DNA of 64,000 nucleotides from positions 3,470,001 through 3,534,000 of the forward strand of contig CP168152.1 of the NCBI GenBank assembly GCA_041545745.1, in the 5' to 3' direction. Under the pieces are notes generated by a model. That model was given only the letters and a program-made list of their open reading frames with translations. It did no database searches and was not told where the DNA came from. Position 1 is the first letter of the stretch; every line of letters begins with the position of its first letter. This stretch comes from Stenotrophomonas indicatrix. GTDB taxonomy: Bacteria; Pseudomonadota; Gammaproteobacteria; Xanthomonadales; Xanthomonadaceae. Positions 25,966 through 36,700 of the stretch are shown in pieces. The position numbers and the translations under genes are program-made.

Positions 25966-27150
25966 ATGCAGCGCTGGATCACCCTGCTTTCCCTGGCCAT
26001 CGGCAGTGCCGTGGCCGCCCCCGTGGCGCTGGCCGCACCGGTCTGGGTCGCTGCCTGGACCGCCTCGCCCGCACCTGACCGCAAGGATGGCAGCGCCGAT
26101 GCCCCCGTACAGTTCGCCGCGCAGACCGTGCGCCAGGACATGCGCCTGGGCAGCAAGGGCGATGCGCTGCGGCTGCGCATCAGCAACGAGCTGGGCACCA
26201 CGCCGCTGCATGTGGAAGAGGTGCGGGTACGCCTGAAGGATGGCAAGGCGGCAGCGCTGCCGGTCACCGTCGATGGACGCGTGTCCATCGACGTACCGGT
26301 GGGCGCAGCACTGCTGAGTGATGCGCTGCCATTGCAGGTCGCCGCACTGCAGGAGATCAGCGTGACCGCGTACTTCCCGCAGCCCACCCGCCCTGCGGTG
26401 CGCCGCACCGTGGTGCGTGTGACCGACGGCAAGCAGGATGCGGTGGCCGACAGCGTGCGCGTGGGTTACCAGCAGAATGTGTTCTCGGCCGTACTGGTGC
26501 AGCGCGCGGATCGGCCTCAGGTGATCGTGGCCCTGGGTGATTCCATCACCGAGGGCGCGACGGCTTCGCGTGGCTCGTTCAACCAATGGCCCGAGCGGTT
26601 GGGCCAGCGTCTGCAGCAGGCGTGCCCTGACCGCTTCGTGGTGCTCAACCAGGGCATCAGTGGCAACAAGCTGCTGGACCATGGCCGCAGCCATAGCGCG
26701 CTGTCACGGCTGGATCGCGACGTGATCGCGGTGGCCGACGCCGACCAGGTGATCCTGTTCGAAGGCATCAATGACATCCGCCATGGTGGCGGCGCACAGC
26801 CCCTGCCTGGACGCAGCGCGGCGGACATGCTGCTGGGCTACCGCCAGGTAGCCGCCCGGCTGCATGCACACGGCATCCGCGCTCATCTCGGCACACTGAC
26901 GCCATTCGGCAATTCGGAGCGCTACGAGCCGGTATCGGCCGCCACCCGCACCGCGATCAACCAGTGGGCGCGTGGCCAGGACACCGGATTCGATGGCGTG
27001 GTGGATTTCGATGCAGCCCTGCGTGATCCAAAACAGCCGGAATCATTGCCGGCGGACATCACCCGCGATCATCTGCACCCGAACGACGAGGGCTACCGGC
27101 GCATGGCCGACGCGATCGACCTGGCGGCGCTGGGCTGCAACGCGCGTTGA
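25966..27150 (+). CDS. Exported SGNH/GDSL hydrolase ending the alginate operon
   Basis: 394 residues with a signal peptide (WITLLSLAIGSAVAAPVALA). A beta-sandwich-like N-terminal part (about 28-185) precedes the SGNH domain with block I GDSITEG (Ser193), block II Gly/Asn in NQGISGNKLLDHG, block III FEGINDI and block V D368-H-L-H371. It begins 14 bases after the SDR stop, in the same operon. SGNH enzymes with this layout are often carbohydrate esterases or rhamnogalacturonan acetylesterase-like. Removal of O-acetyl groups from mannuronate is an attractive guess from the context but unproven. Confidence 0.85.
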   Translation: MQRWITLLSLAIGSAVAAPVALAAPVWVAAWTASPAPDRKDGSADAPVQFAAQTVRQDMRLGSKGDALRLRISNELGTTPLHVEEVRVRLKDGKAAALPVTVDGRVSIDVPVGAALLSDALPLQVAALQEISVTAYFPQPTRPAVRRTVVRVTDGKQDAVADSVRVGYQQNVFSAVLVQRADRPQVIVALGDSITEGATASRGSFNQWPERLGQRLQQACPDRFVVLNQGISGNKLLDHGRSHSALSRLDRDVIAVADADQVILFEGINDIRHGGGAQPLPGRSAADMLLGYRQVAARLHAHGIRAHLGTLTPFGNSERYEPVSAATRTAINQWARGQDTGFDGVVDFDAALRDPKQPESLPADITRDHLHPNDEGYRRMADAIDLAALGCNAR

Positions 27151-27167
27151 AAAAGCAGCGAGCCGGC

Positions 27168-27494
27168 TTACCCCGACTGCCGCGGCCCGAACATGATCAC
27201 TGCCATGCCGGCCAGGCAAAGCGCGGCACCCAGCATGTCCCAGCGGCTGGGACGGATGCCGTCGACCAGCCACAGCCAGAACAGCGCCGTGCCGATGTAC
27301 ACGCCACCATACGCGGCGTAAACGCGGCCGCTGGCGGTCGGGTGCAGGGTCAGCAGCCAGGCGAACAACGCAAGACTGGCCGCCGCCGGCAGCAGCAGCC
27401 AGATGCTGCCGCCCTTGCGCAGCCACAGCCAGGGCAGGTAACAGCCAACGATCTCGGCCAGTGCGGTCAGCAGGAACAGGCCCAGCGTTTTCAC
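27168..27494 (-). CDS. ynfA: YnfA-family (UPF0060) membrane protein
   Basis: 108 residues with four membrane segments ([80 protein letters not shown]) and the family signatures [15 protein letters not shown] and [11 protein letters not shown]. It resembles small multidrug-resistance proteins in size; the function is not settled. Its ATG overlaps the mazG stop by 4 bases. It is convergent with the SGNH gene with only 17 bases between, and no terminator is seen there. Confidence 0.93.
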   Translation of the reverse strand: MKTLGLFLLTALAEIVGCYLPWLWLRKGGSIWLLLPAAASLALFAWLLTLHPTASGRVYAAYGGVYIGTALFWLWLVDGIRPSRWDMLGAALCLAGMAVIMFGPRQSG

Positions 27495-28327
27495 GCTTTT
27501 TCCGTGGCCTTGGCGTGCTGCCAGAGCGCTTCCTGCGCATCCAGATCGAGTGCAGCCAGCGAATCGCCTTGTGCCTCGGCCTGCGCCTCCATCAAACGGA
27601 AGCGACGTTCGAACTTGTGGTTGGCCCCACGCAACGCCGCGCCCAGATCGATGTCCGCATGCCGCGCCAGGTTGGCGCAGACAAACAGCAGGTCACCCAG
27701 TTCCTCCTGCAGGCGCGCCTTGTTGCCCGCGATGTCACCGCGCTCGAACTCCTCGCGCAGTTCCTGCAGTTCCTCGGCTGCCTTGTCCAGCACCGGCAGC
27801 GGGCCGGGCCAGTCGAAGCCGACCTTGGCCGCGCGCGACTGCAGCTTCACCGCCCGCTGCCATTCGGGCAGACCGCGGGAAATCCCGGCCAGCGCAGAGG
27901 TGTCCCGCTCGCCCTTGGCAGCACGCTCGGCACGCTTGATCGCGTCCCAGTTGCGCATCACGCCATCAGCATCGTCGACGCTGACGTCGGCGAACACGTG
28001 AGGGTGACGCCGCTGCATCTTGTCGCTGATCGCGCGCGCGACCTCGGCGAAAGCAAACGCGCCCTGCTCTTCGGCCATGCGCGCATGGAACACGACCTGC
28101 AGCAGCAGGTCACCCAGTTCATCGCAGAGGTCGTCAAGATCGCCCCGATCGATCGCATCGGCCACTTCATAGGCCTCTTCGATCGTATAGGGCGCGATGG
28201 TGGCGAAGTTCTGTTCCAGGTCCCAGGGACAACCGCCCTGTGGGTCGCGCAGGCGCGCCATGATGGCCAGCAGGCGCTCCAGCTCCGTGCTGGCAGTGCC
28301 GGTGGCAGGGGTGTCGGGCGTGCTCAT
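27491..28327 (-). CDS. mazG: Nucleoside triphosphate pyrophosphohydrolase MazG
   Basis: 278 residues with the two tandem MazG domains of the E. coli-type enzyme. The first has [28 protein letters not shown] and [14 protein letters not shown]; the second has [14 protein letters not shown] and [16 protein letters not shown]. The paired ExxE and ExxD motifs bind Mg2+. It hydrolyses NTPs, including non-canonical ones, to NMP and pyrophosphate, and can lower ppGpp. The start is the ATG at 28327. It lies between cysQ and ynfA in a compact minus-strand operon with nudE. Confidence 0.95.
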   Translation of the reverse strand: MSTPDTPATGTASTELERLLAIMARLRDPQGGCPWDLEQNFATIAPYTIEEAYEVADAIDRGDLDDLCDELGDLLLQVVFHARMAEEQGAFAFAEVARAISDKMQRRHPHVFADVSVDDADGVMRNWDAIKRAERAAKGERDTSALAGISRGLPEWQRAVKLQSRAAKVGFDWPGPLPVLDKAAEELQELREEFERGDIAGNKARLQEELGDLLFVCANLARHADIDLGAALRGANHKFERRFRLMEAQAEAQGDSLAALDLDAQEALWQHAKATEKA

Positions 28328-28341
28328 GTGTTTCTCCAGGA

Positions 28342-29145
28342 TCAATCGGACAACCAGTCCCGCCACGGCAGGCTGGTATCGCCCAGGGCCATGAAACTGC
28401 CATTCAGCAACGTCGGCCGGCGGTTGTAGCGGAACGGCTTGCCGGTCCCGGCCGAGAGCACCGCCCCCCCCGCCGCGTGCAGCACGCACTGGCCGGCAGC
28501 GGTATCCCATTCGGAGGTCGGGCCCAGCCGCGGATAGACATCCAGGCCCCCTTCGGCGATCCGGCAGAACTTCAGCGAAGAGCCCTGCACCACGGTCTCG
28601 ATGTCGCCCATCCTGGCCAGCAACGCATTGGTCTCGGCTGAGCGATGCGAGCGGCTGGCGGCGACCCGCAGGGGTGCAGTTGCGGGCGTCCGCGTACGTA
28701 GTACGGTGTCATGTACACCCTGCCGGCGATACGCCAGTTCGCCCCGCATCGCGTGCCAGACAATGCCGGTGACCGGCGACTGGACCACGCCGAAGGCCGG
28801 CGCGCCCTGGTAGATCAGCGCGATGTTGACGCTGAACTCGCCATTGCGCTTGACGAAATCACGGGTGCCATCGAGTGGATCGACCAGCCAGTACGCGCCC
28901 CAATGCTGACGCTGCTCCCACGGCACCAGCGGCGACTCTTCCGACAGGATCGGCAGCTCCGGGGTCAGCTGCCGCAGCCCCTGCTGGATCACCCGGTCGG
29001 CAGCGAGGTCGGCAGCGGTGACCGGGCTGTCGTCGTCCTTGAGTGTCACGTCGAAACCGTTGCTGTAGATCTGCATGATGGCCTGCCCGGCTTCCTGGGC
29101 GATGGCGATCGCGGTCTCGCGCAGTTCCGTGGTCAGCTTGATCAT
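28342..29145 (-). CDS. cysQ: 3'(2'),5'-bisphosphate nucleotidase CysQ
   Basis: 267 residues of the inositol-monophosphatase-like fold. Metal-binding motifs are ILSEESPLVPWEQR, the signature DPLDGTRDFVKRNGEFSVNI and EWDTAAGQCVLHAAGG near the C-terminus. It converts PAP (3'-phosphoadenosine 5'-phosphate) to AMP, recycling the by-product of sulfate assimilation and ACP maturation. Its ATG at 29145 overlaps the nudE stop by 4 bases, giving translational coupling. Confidence 0.95.
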   Translation of the reverse strand: MIKLTTELRETAIAIAQEAGQAIMQIYSNGFDVTLKDDDSPVTAADLAADRVIQQGLRQLTPELPILSEESPLVPWEQRQHWGAYWLVDPLDGTRDFVKRNGEFSVNIALIYQGAPAFGVVQSPVTGIVWHAMRGELAYRRQGVHDTVLRTRTPATAPLRVAASRSHRSAETNALLARMGDIETVVQGSSLKFCRIAEGGLDVYPRLGPTSEWDTAAGQCVLHAAGGAVLSAGTGKPFRYNRRPTLLNGSFMALGDTSLPWRDWLSD

Positions 29146-29705
29146 CGTGCTCCCTGCAGCCACTGGCGGGCAATGAACAGGGCCGCCAGCGAACGCCCTT
29201 CGGAAAAGTCCTCGCGCAGCATCAGCTGGTCCAGATCGGCCAGCTTCCACGGCACCACTTCCAGCTCCTCCGGCTCGTCTCCAGCCAGCTTCTCCGGATA
29301 CAGGTCGCGCGCGACCACCAGCCAGGACTGATGGCTCATGTAGGTCGGTGCCAGCGTCATCGCGCGCAGCACGTCGACTCGCCGTGCGCCATAGCCGGCC
29401 TCTTCCTTCAGCTCACGGTCGGCGGCCTGCTCCGGCGTTTCGCCGGCATCGATCCGGCCCTTGACCAGGCCAAGCTCGTAGCGATGCATGCCGGCCGCGT
29501 ATTCACGCACCAGCAGCACGGTTTCATCATCGAGCATCGGCACCACCACCACCGCGCCATGGCCACGGCTGACCAGGCGTTCGAAGCGGCGGCGTTCGCC
29601 ATTGGAGAACTCCAGGTCCAGGTGCTGGCGCTGGAAGGGCCCGTTCTCCTCGTCGGTGATCCGATGGATGATCGGCAGAGGACGCCTGGCGCGGTCATCG
29701 TTCAT
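29142..29705 (-). CDS. nudE: Nudix hydrolase, ADP-compounds type (NudE)
   Basis: 187 residues. The full Nudix box is present: G-x5-E-x7-RELKEEAG within GRIDAGETPEQAADRELKEE. Upstream are FSNGERRRFERLVSRGHGAV and VREYAAGMHRYELGLVKG, and downstream is LRAMTLAPTYMSHQSWLVVA, which fit NudE. It cleaves ADP-ribose, Ap3A or NADH. Start at ATG 29705. It is the first gene of the nudE-cysQ-mazG-ynfA operon and is divergent from bioA. Confidence 0.93.
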   Translation of the reverse strand: MNDDRARRPLPIIHRITDEENGPFQRQHLDLEFSNGERRRFERLVSRGHGAVVVVPMLDDETVLLVREYAAGMHRYELGLVKGRIDAGETPEQAADRELKEEAGYGARRVDVLRAMTLAPTYMSHQSWLVVARDLYPEKLAGDEPEELEVVPWKLADLDQLMLREDFSEGRSLAALFIARQWLQGAR

Positions 29706-29782
29706 GCGGAATCTCCGTGGCAACCGGCGCATGCGCCGAGGCCGATAGAATGTGCAGGCAGCAACATGTTCATGAGCCCGAA

Positions 29783-31164
<1,382 letters not shown>

Positions 31165-31174
<10 letters not shown>

Positions 31175-31902
31175 CCCGCTGCCCCATCGACCTGGCGCTG
31201 CACAGCGGCCAGACCGTGACCCTGCCGGAAGAGACGGCCAACCACCTGGTGCGGGTGATGCGCCTGCGCGAAGGTGACACCTGCGTGCTGTTCAACGGCG
31301 ATGGCCACGACTACACCGCGACGCTGACGCTGGCCGGCAAGCGCGAAGTGCAGGTACGCATCGACGAGGTGCAGCTGATCACCAACGAATCGCCGCTGAC
31401 CATCACCCTGCTGCAGGGCATCGCACGCGGCGAGAAGATGGACCTGATCCTGCAGAAGGCCACCGAACTGGGGGTGAGCTCCATCGTGCCGGTGAACGCC
31501 GAGCGTACCGAGGTGAAGCTGGATGCAGCGCGCGCGGAAAAGCGCGTGGCGCACTGGAACAACGTGGTGCAGTCGGCCTGCGGGCAATCCGGCCGTGCGC
31601 GCATTCCGCAAGTAGGGCCGCCGCAGTCGCTGGCACACGCCAGCGCGGCACTGCCAGCCGATACGTTGCGGTTGACCCTGGACCCGCTGGGAGCACACCG
31701 GCTGTCGACCCTGCAGGCGGCGCCGGCCGGCGGCGTGGTGATCGCCATCGGCCCGGAAGGTGGCTGGTCGCCGCGTGACCGTGAGCAGCTGGCGGCCGCA
31801 GGCTTCCAGGGCCTGCAGTTGGGCCCACGCATCCTGCGCACGGAAACCGCAGGCCTGGCCGCGATCGCGGCATTGCAGGCACGGTTGGGCGATCTGGGAT
31901 GA
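31165..31902 (+). CDS. rsmE: 16S rRNA m3U1498 methyltransferase
   Basis: 245 residues of the SPOUT family. The N-terminal PUA-like part has HLVRVMRLREGDTCVLFNGD. The knotted SAM-binding C-terminus has ITLLQGIARGEKMDLILQKA, TELGVSSIVPVNAERTEVKL, IGPEGGWSPRDREQLAAAGF and LGPRILRTETAGLAAIAALQ, all RsmE signatures. It methylates N3 of U1498 of 16S rRNA. It starts 10 bases before the bioA stop, so the two form an operon. Confidence 0.96.
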
Positions 31903-31928
31903 GGCTCCGGTCCGGTGGCCGCTGCGCT

Positions 31929-31995
31929 CGCCGGGCATGGCCCGGCGCTACCCGATATCCGGAACGCCTGCGGTAGCGCCGGGCCATGCCCGGCG
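31929..31995. repeat. Inverted pair of SMAG palindromes
   Basis: GTAGCGCCGGGCCATGCCCG (then GCG) occurs on the plus strand at 31973-31995 and on the minus strand at 31951-31929, with 21 bases between. The two can fold singly or pair into one long hairpin. They lie between the convergent rsmE and chpC genes, where no other terminator is visible. Confidence 0.8.
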
Positions 31996-32003
31996 GATTC
32001 CGG

Positions 32004-32468
32004 TCACGCCGTCAGTGAATCCAGCGCGGCTTCCAGTGCGTCGAGATTCGGCAACAGCGCGCTCTGTTCGCCCAGCAGCACGCGCATGTGCACGATGTCG
32101 GGCAGGTTTTCCTCCGAAGCGTCGGCCAGCAGGCCATCGCGCGGTACCGAGATCAGCTGCGGGAAGCTCTGCGTCAACAGCGCGTAGTAGGGACGCTCCG
32201 GGTTGCCGCTGAGGGTCTTGAGCACCACCACCTTGTTGTGGCCGGCCACCGTCTCTTCGCCCAACCCGGAGAGCCGTGCGAACGACACAAGGGGCACCTG
32301 CCAGCCGTGCCAACCGATCTCACCCACCAGCCAGCGCGGAGCGTCGGCCACCGCCTGCACCGGTACCCGCGACATCATCTCGGCCACGGTTGCATTGGGC
32401 AGCAGGACCCGCTCGGCACCGGCCGAGATCAGGACGCCGCGGATCTCATCATTGCTGGCGTAACTCAT
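32004..32468 (-). CDS. chpC: CheW-like protein of the Chp system
   Basis: 154 residues, a single CheW-like domain: IRGVLISAGAERVLLPNATV, AEMMSRVPVQAVADAPRWLV, GEIGWHGWQVPLVSFARLSG. It is the last gene of the pil-chp operon and overlaps chpB by 4 bases. In Pseudomonas ChpC couples additional receptors to the ChpA kinase. Here it is placed as ChpC by domain and operon position. Confidence 0.85.
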   Translation of the reverse strand: MSYASNDEIRGVLISAGAERVLLPNATVAEMMSRVPVQAVADAPRWLVGEIGWHGWQVPLVSFARLSGLGEETVAGHNKVVVLKTLSGNPERPYYALLTQSFPQLISVPRDGLLADASEENLPDIVHMRVLLGEQSALLPNLDALEAALDSLTA

Positions 32469-33799
32469 GCGGCATCTCCGTCGTCATCTAGGCCCCAGCG
32501 CGCGGCGATCACCTGCGCCAGTTCCTGCGGTTCACCGGCCGCCATGCCGGCGGCGACCACGGCCGTCGCCGCAGCCGGGTCGTAGCAGCCTTCGCCCACC
32601 TGCCCGGCTACCCAGGCGCCGGCGGCTGCGAGGTCCAACGCCGGGCCGACGTGGGCCAGGTCGGCACCACTGAGCAGCACCAGCGCGCTGTGTTCGGCCG
32701 ACAACGCGGCAATCGAGATGCCCTGCGCTTCGGTCTGGAAATACAGGCCATCAGCGGCGGCGTGCACACCGATGTCATCGGCCAGCACATGCACTTCGCT
32801 CGCCGTGGCGCGCTGGCCGGCTTCGGCCAACTGCACCGGCAGCGGCGATACGCGCGCCATCTGCTTGACCAGATTGCCGTAGCGGCCGCCGTCCAGGCGC
32901 ATGTGCACCAGCACTGGCACGGCCAGCCCGCTGGGCAGTGCCGCGAGCAGGCGGCGCAACGCATCGGGACCGCCGATACCGGCCAGTACCAGCAGCGCAC
33001 CGGCGCGACTGCCTGCGGGCGCGGCGGCGTCCAGGTCGACCAGTGAAAGATGCTCGGTGTCAAATGCCGGTTCCGGCGCCGCGACTGTAGTAGCAACACG
33101 CGGCTCTGCTGGCGTGTCGCTGGCCTCGTCGACCAGCGACCAGGCCGTGTGATCGGTGAACGCCATCGGTGGAGCTGCCGGCACCGGCGGCGGTGCAAGC
33201 GCTGCATCAGCGGCGGGCGTCGCCGTCTCCGGCAGCACCGGCTGCAGCGCCGCTAGCGCCCTCTCCAGCGCGATCGACTCATGCAGATGTGCCGGCGGCG
33301 AATAGAGGCCATCCGCCGGCACGTCGTCGGCCCACGAACGGGCCTGTTCCAGGTGCGGCTGCAGTGCGGCTTCCTTCGGCACCGGCGGCGTCGACGGCCG
33401 GCCCGGCTCAAGCTGCAATGCCGGCTCGTCCTCCGCGCCCGGCGGTAGCACCTGCTGGTGGCCGTGCAGCTTGGCGGCCAGGTGGCGGCCCCAGCGCTGC
33501 GCTTCCCAACCATCGCGACGCGCGGCCAGTTCAGCCTCGTCGAACACCAGGGTCAACCCGGGCGCCGACAGCGCCGGTTCCAGGCGCTCCAGCGCATCTT
33601 CAATGGCCGCTTCCAGCGCGATCACCACGAACTGCGGGCGTGCATCATGCAGCGCCTGCGGCTCCAGCGTGATGGGATCGTCTTCCAGCACGATCTGCAC
33701 GTCCGCATGGGCCAACGCCTCGCGCAGGCGCTCACGCGCCGCGCCCGGGCGGGCCAGCAGGGCTACGGCCGGAACCGCATCGAGGTCACTCACGGACAC
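32465..33799 (-). CDS. chpB: Degenerate ChpB (CheB-type methylesterase-like)
   Basis: 444 residues. An N-terminal receiver-like region without a clear phospho-acceptor Asp (VVIALEAAIEDALERLEPAL) is followed by a long Pro/Ala/Glu-rich linker (about 115-275) and a C-terminal CheB-like domain. In that domain LLVLAGIGGPDALRRLLAAL replaces the IGASTGG loop, so the nucleophile Ser is Gly. The His is kept in VPVLVHMRLDGG. The MGxDG loop has become LLSGADLAHVG, so the Asp is also lost. The likely start is a GTG at 33799 with GGGG upstream; a TTG at 33805 is also in frame. It overlaps chpA by 14 bases. Catalytic demethylation seems unlikely. Confidence 0.8.
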   Translation of the reverse strand: MSVSDLDAVPAVALLARPGAARERLREALAHADVQIVLEDDPITLEPQALHDARPQFVVIALEAAIEDALERLEPALSAPGLTLVFDEAELAARRDGWEAQRWGRHLAAKLHGHQQVLPPGAEDEPALQLEPGRPSTPPVPKEAALQPHLEQARSWADDVPADGLYSPPAHLHESIALERALAALQPVLPETATPAADAALAPPPVPAAPPMAFTDHTAWSLVDEASDTPAEPRVATTVAAPEPAFDTEHLSLVDLDAAAPAGSRAGALLVLAGIGGPDALRRLLAALPSGLAVPVLVHMRLDGGRYGNLVKQMARVSPLPVQLAEAGQRATASEVHVLADDIGVHAAADGLYFQTEAQGISIAALSAEHSALVLLSGADLAHVGPALDLAAAGAWVAGQVGEGCYDPAAATAVVAAGMAAGEPQELAQVIAARWGLDDDGDAA

Positions 33800-36700
33800 G
33801 GGCAATCCCCAGCAAGTCGTACACGTTACGCATCAGGTCCAGCTCCTGGTACGGCTTGCCCAGGTAACGCTGCACACCGATCTCGAAGGCGCGCTGGCGG
33901 TGCTTGTCGCCGCTGCGCGAGGTGATCATCACAATCGGCACGTCCTTGTAGCGCGGGTCAGCACGCATCGCGGTGGCCAGCTCGTAGCCGTCCATCCGCG
34001 GCATTTCGATGTCCAGCAGCATCAGGTCCGGCACGCGTTCTTCCAGCTGTTCCAGGGCTTCGACGCCATCACGGGCGACGCTCACCTCGAAGTTGTGACG
34101 CTCCAGGATGCGGCCGGTGACCTTGCGCATGGTCAGCGAATCGTCCACCACCATCACCAATGGCACCTGCCGTTCCTGGCGCGGCGCATTGACCAGAACC
34201 GGCGCGGTCGGGTTGGCCAGGAAGCGACGCACCAGCGGGGCCACGTCCAGGATCACCACCACGCGGCCATCGCCGGTGATGGTGGCGCCGTAGATGCCCG
34301 GTACCGAGGCGATCTGCAGTCCCACCGGCTTGACCACGACTTCGCGGTTGCCCAGCACCTGATCGATCGCAACGGCGGCACGCAGGTCGCCCGCGCGGAC
34401 CAGCAGCAGCGGTACCTGGGCCTGGCCGTCGGCGCGCGCCGGGGCCTGGCCGACCAGACTGCCGAGGTCGTACAGAGGATAGTCTTCGCCGCCGTAGCGG
34501 TAGCTGCTGTCGGCCGCTTCAAAGCGTTCGTGCGACAGCCGTCCAATGCCACTGACCGACGCCACCGGTACTGCGAAGGTGGTTTCGCCGATCTGCACGA
34601 ACACTGCCTGGGTGACCGCCAGCGTCTGCGGCAGGCGCAGGGTGAAACGCACGCCCTGGCCGCGCACCGACTGGATGTCGACCGAGCCGCCGAGCTGGCG
34701 CACTTCGTTGCCGACCACGTCCATGCCGACGCCACGGCCCGCCAGCTGGCTGACCTGGTCAGCAGTGGAGAAGCCCGAAGCGAAGATCAGGTTGTCCAGC
34801 TCCTGCTCGCTCGGCTGCACATCGGCAGGCAACAGGCCGCGTTCGATGGCGCGACGGCGGATCGCCTCACGATCCAGGCCCGCGCCGTCGTCGGCCACGT
34901 CCAGCACGATTTCCGAGCCTTCACGGTGCAGGCGGATGGCGATTTCGCCTTCTTCCGGCTTGCCGGCGGCACGACGTTGTTCCGGTGCTTCCAGGCCATG
35001 GGCAACCGAGTTGCGCAGCATGTGCTCCAGCGGCGCGACCATGCGATCGAGCACGTTGCGGTCGAGTTCGCCGTGGGTGCCTTCCAGGGTCAAGTGAACC
35101 TGCTTGCCGGTGTCCATGCCGGCCTGGCGGACCACCCGGCGCAGGCGCGGCACCAAGCCGTCGAACGGCACCATGCGCGCGCGCATCAGGCCATCCTGCA
35201 ATTCCGAACTGACACGCGACTGCTGCTGCAGGAGCGAATCGTACTGGCGCGACAGATCGTCCAGCACGCCCTGCAGGCCCCCCAGATCGGCGGCGGACTC
35301 GTTCAGCGCGCGGCTGAGCTGCTGCAGGGTGGAGAAACGGTCCAGTTCCAGCGGATCGAACTTCTGGTCGGCCTGGTCCTGCTCGCGCTGGTAGCGGGCA
35401 ACGATCTGCGCCTCGGTTTCCAGGTCCAGGCGACGCAGCTGGTCGCGCAGACGCGCGTTGGTGCGTTCCAGCTCGCCCATCGCGCCGCGGAAGGCACCGA
35501 GCTGCTGTTCCAGGCGCGAACGGTAGATCGCCACTTCACCGGCGTGATTGACCAGGCGGTCGAGCAGGTCGGCGCGCACACGCACCTGTTCCTGCTGCGG
35601 ACGGGCCAGCGGGTCTTCTTCGGTAGAACCTTCCACCGGCAGCGGCGCAGACAACGGGGCGTCGACCACGGCCACGGCCGGAGCGGCCTGTGGGGTCTGC
35701 TCTGCCAGGGCCGCAGCAGCGGCTGCAGCTGCGCTGGCAGCAGCGATGTCGGTCGTGGTCCGCGCTTCAAAGGCGTCGAGCAGATCCTGCGCCGGCTCGA
35801 CAACGCGGTGTTCGCCGGTGCGGGTCAGCAGCTGGTGCAGACGGTCGAAACCGCGTTCCAGCAGTTGCACGTCACGACGCTCGATCTCGGTGCGCCCGCC
35901 AGCGACGGCCTCCAGCAGCGATTCGATGCTGTGGCCGAGATCGCCGATGGCGTTGATGCCCGCCATGCGCGCACCGCCCTTCAGCGTATGCAGATCGCGC
36001 TGCAGGCCGGCCAGGGCTTCGCGATCCTGCGGCGCTTCGCGCAGTTCGCTGATCAGCCCATCGCAATGATCCAGCAGGTCCTTGCCTTCCTCGACGAAGA
36101 TGTCGACCAGCTCGCGGTCATAGACGCTGAAGTCGAGCAGGTCGGCGCTGTCTTCGGATTCGGATTCGGTCTGGGCGTCGAGCGGAGCCGTATCCGTCGG
36201 CACCACTGCATCGGCGCTGTCGACGGCGACAGGTTCGGCGTCGATCGCTGCAGCCTCCGCCGCGACCGGCACCACAATCATGCCGCTGTCCGCCGCGGCA
36301 ACCTGGCCCGGAGCATCTTCCAGTTCGAAGAAACGCGAGGGCGAAACGGCGTCCTGCGCCGAGTCCTTGGACTTGACGTCTTCCACCGTCGCCGGGGACG
36401 GCTGGTCGGTGCTCTCTCCTTCACCGACCGCCGCCTCCCCGCCGACGTCCGCATCCTCGGCAAAGGCTTCCGCCTCGCCAGGCGCGAGTTCGCTGGCCTG
36501 CAGGCCGAGCACGGGCCATTGCCCGTCTTCGTCCCGGCCCTGCTCCTCGTCGATCACGTGCAGGCCGGCCTCAAGCGCGGCTTCCAGCGTGACCGGGTCT
36601 GCGAAGCCCGGCACAGCCATTTCATCCTGCAGGCTGGACAGCTCGCTGTCGAGTGGCACTGCAGCAGCATCGTCATCCACCGCCGTTTCAGGCGTGAACA

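Noticed and set aside
27151..27167. A terminator between the SGNH gene and ynfA
   Set aside because: Only 17 bases separate the convergent genes and they hold no hairpin.
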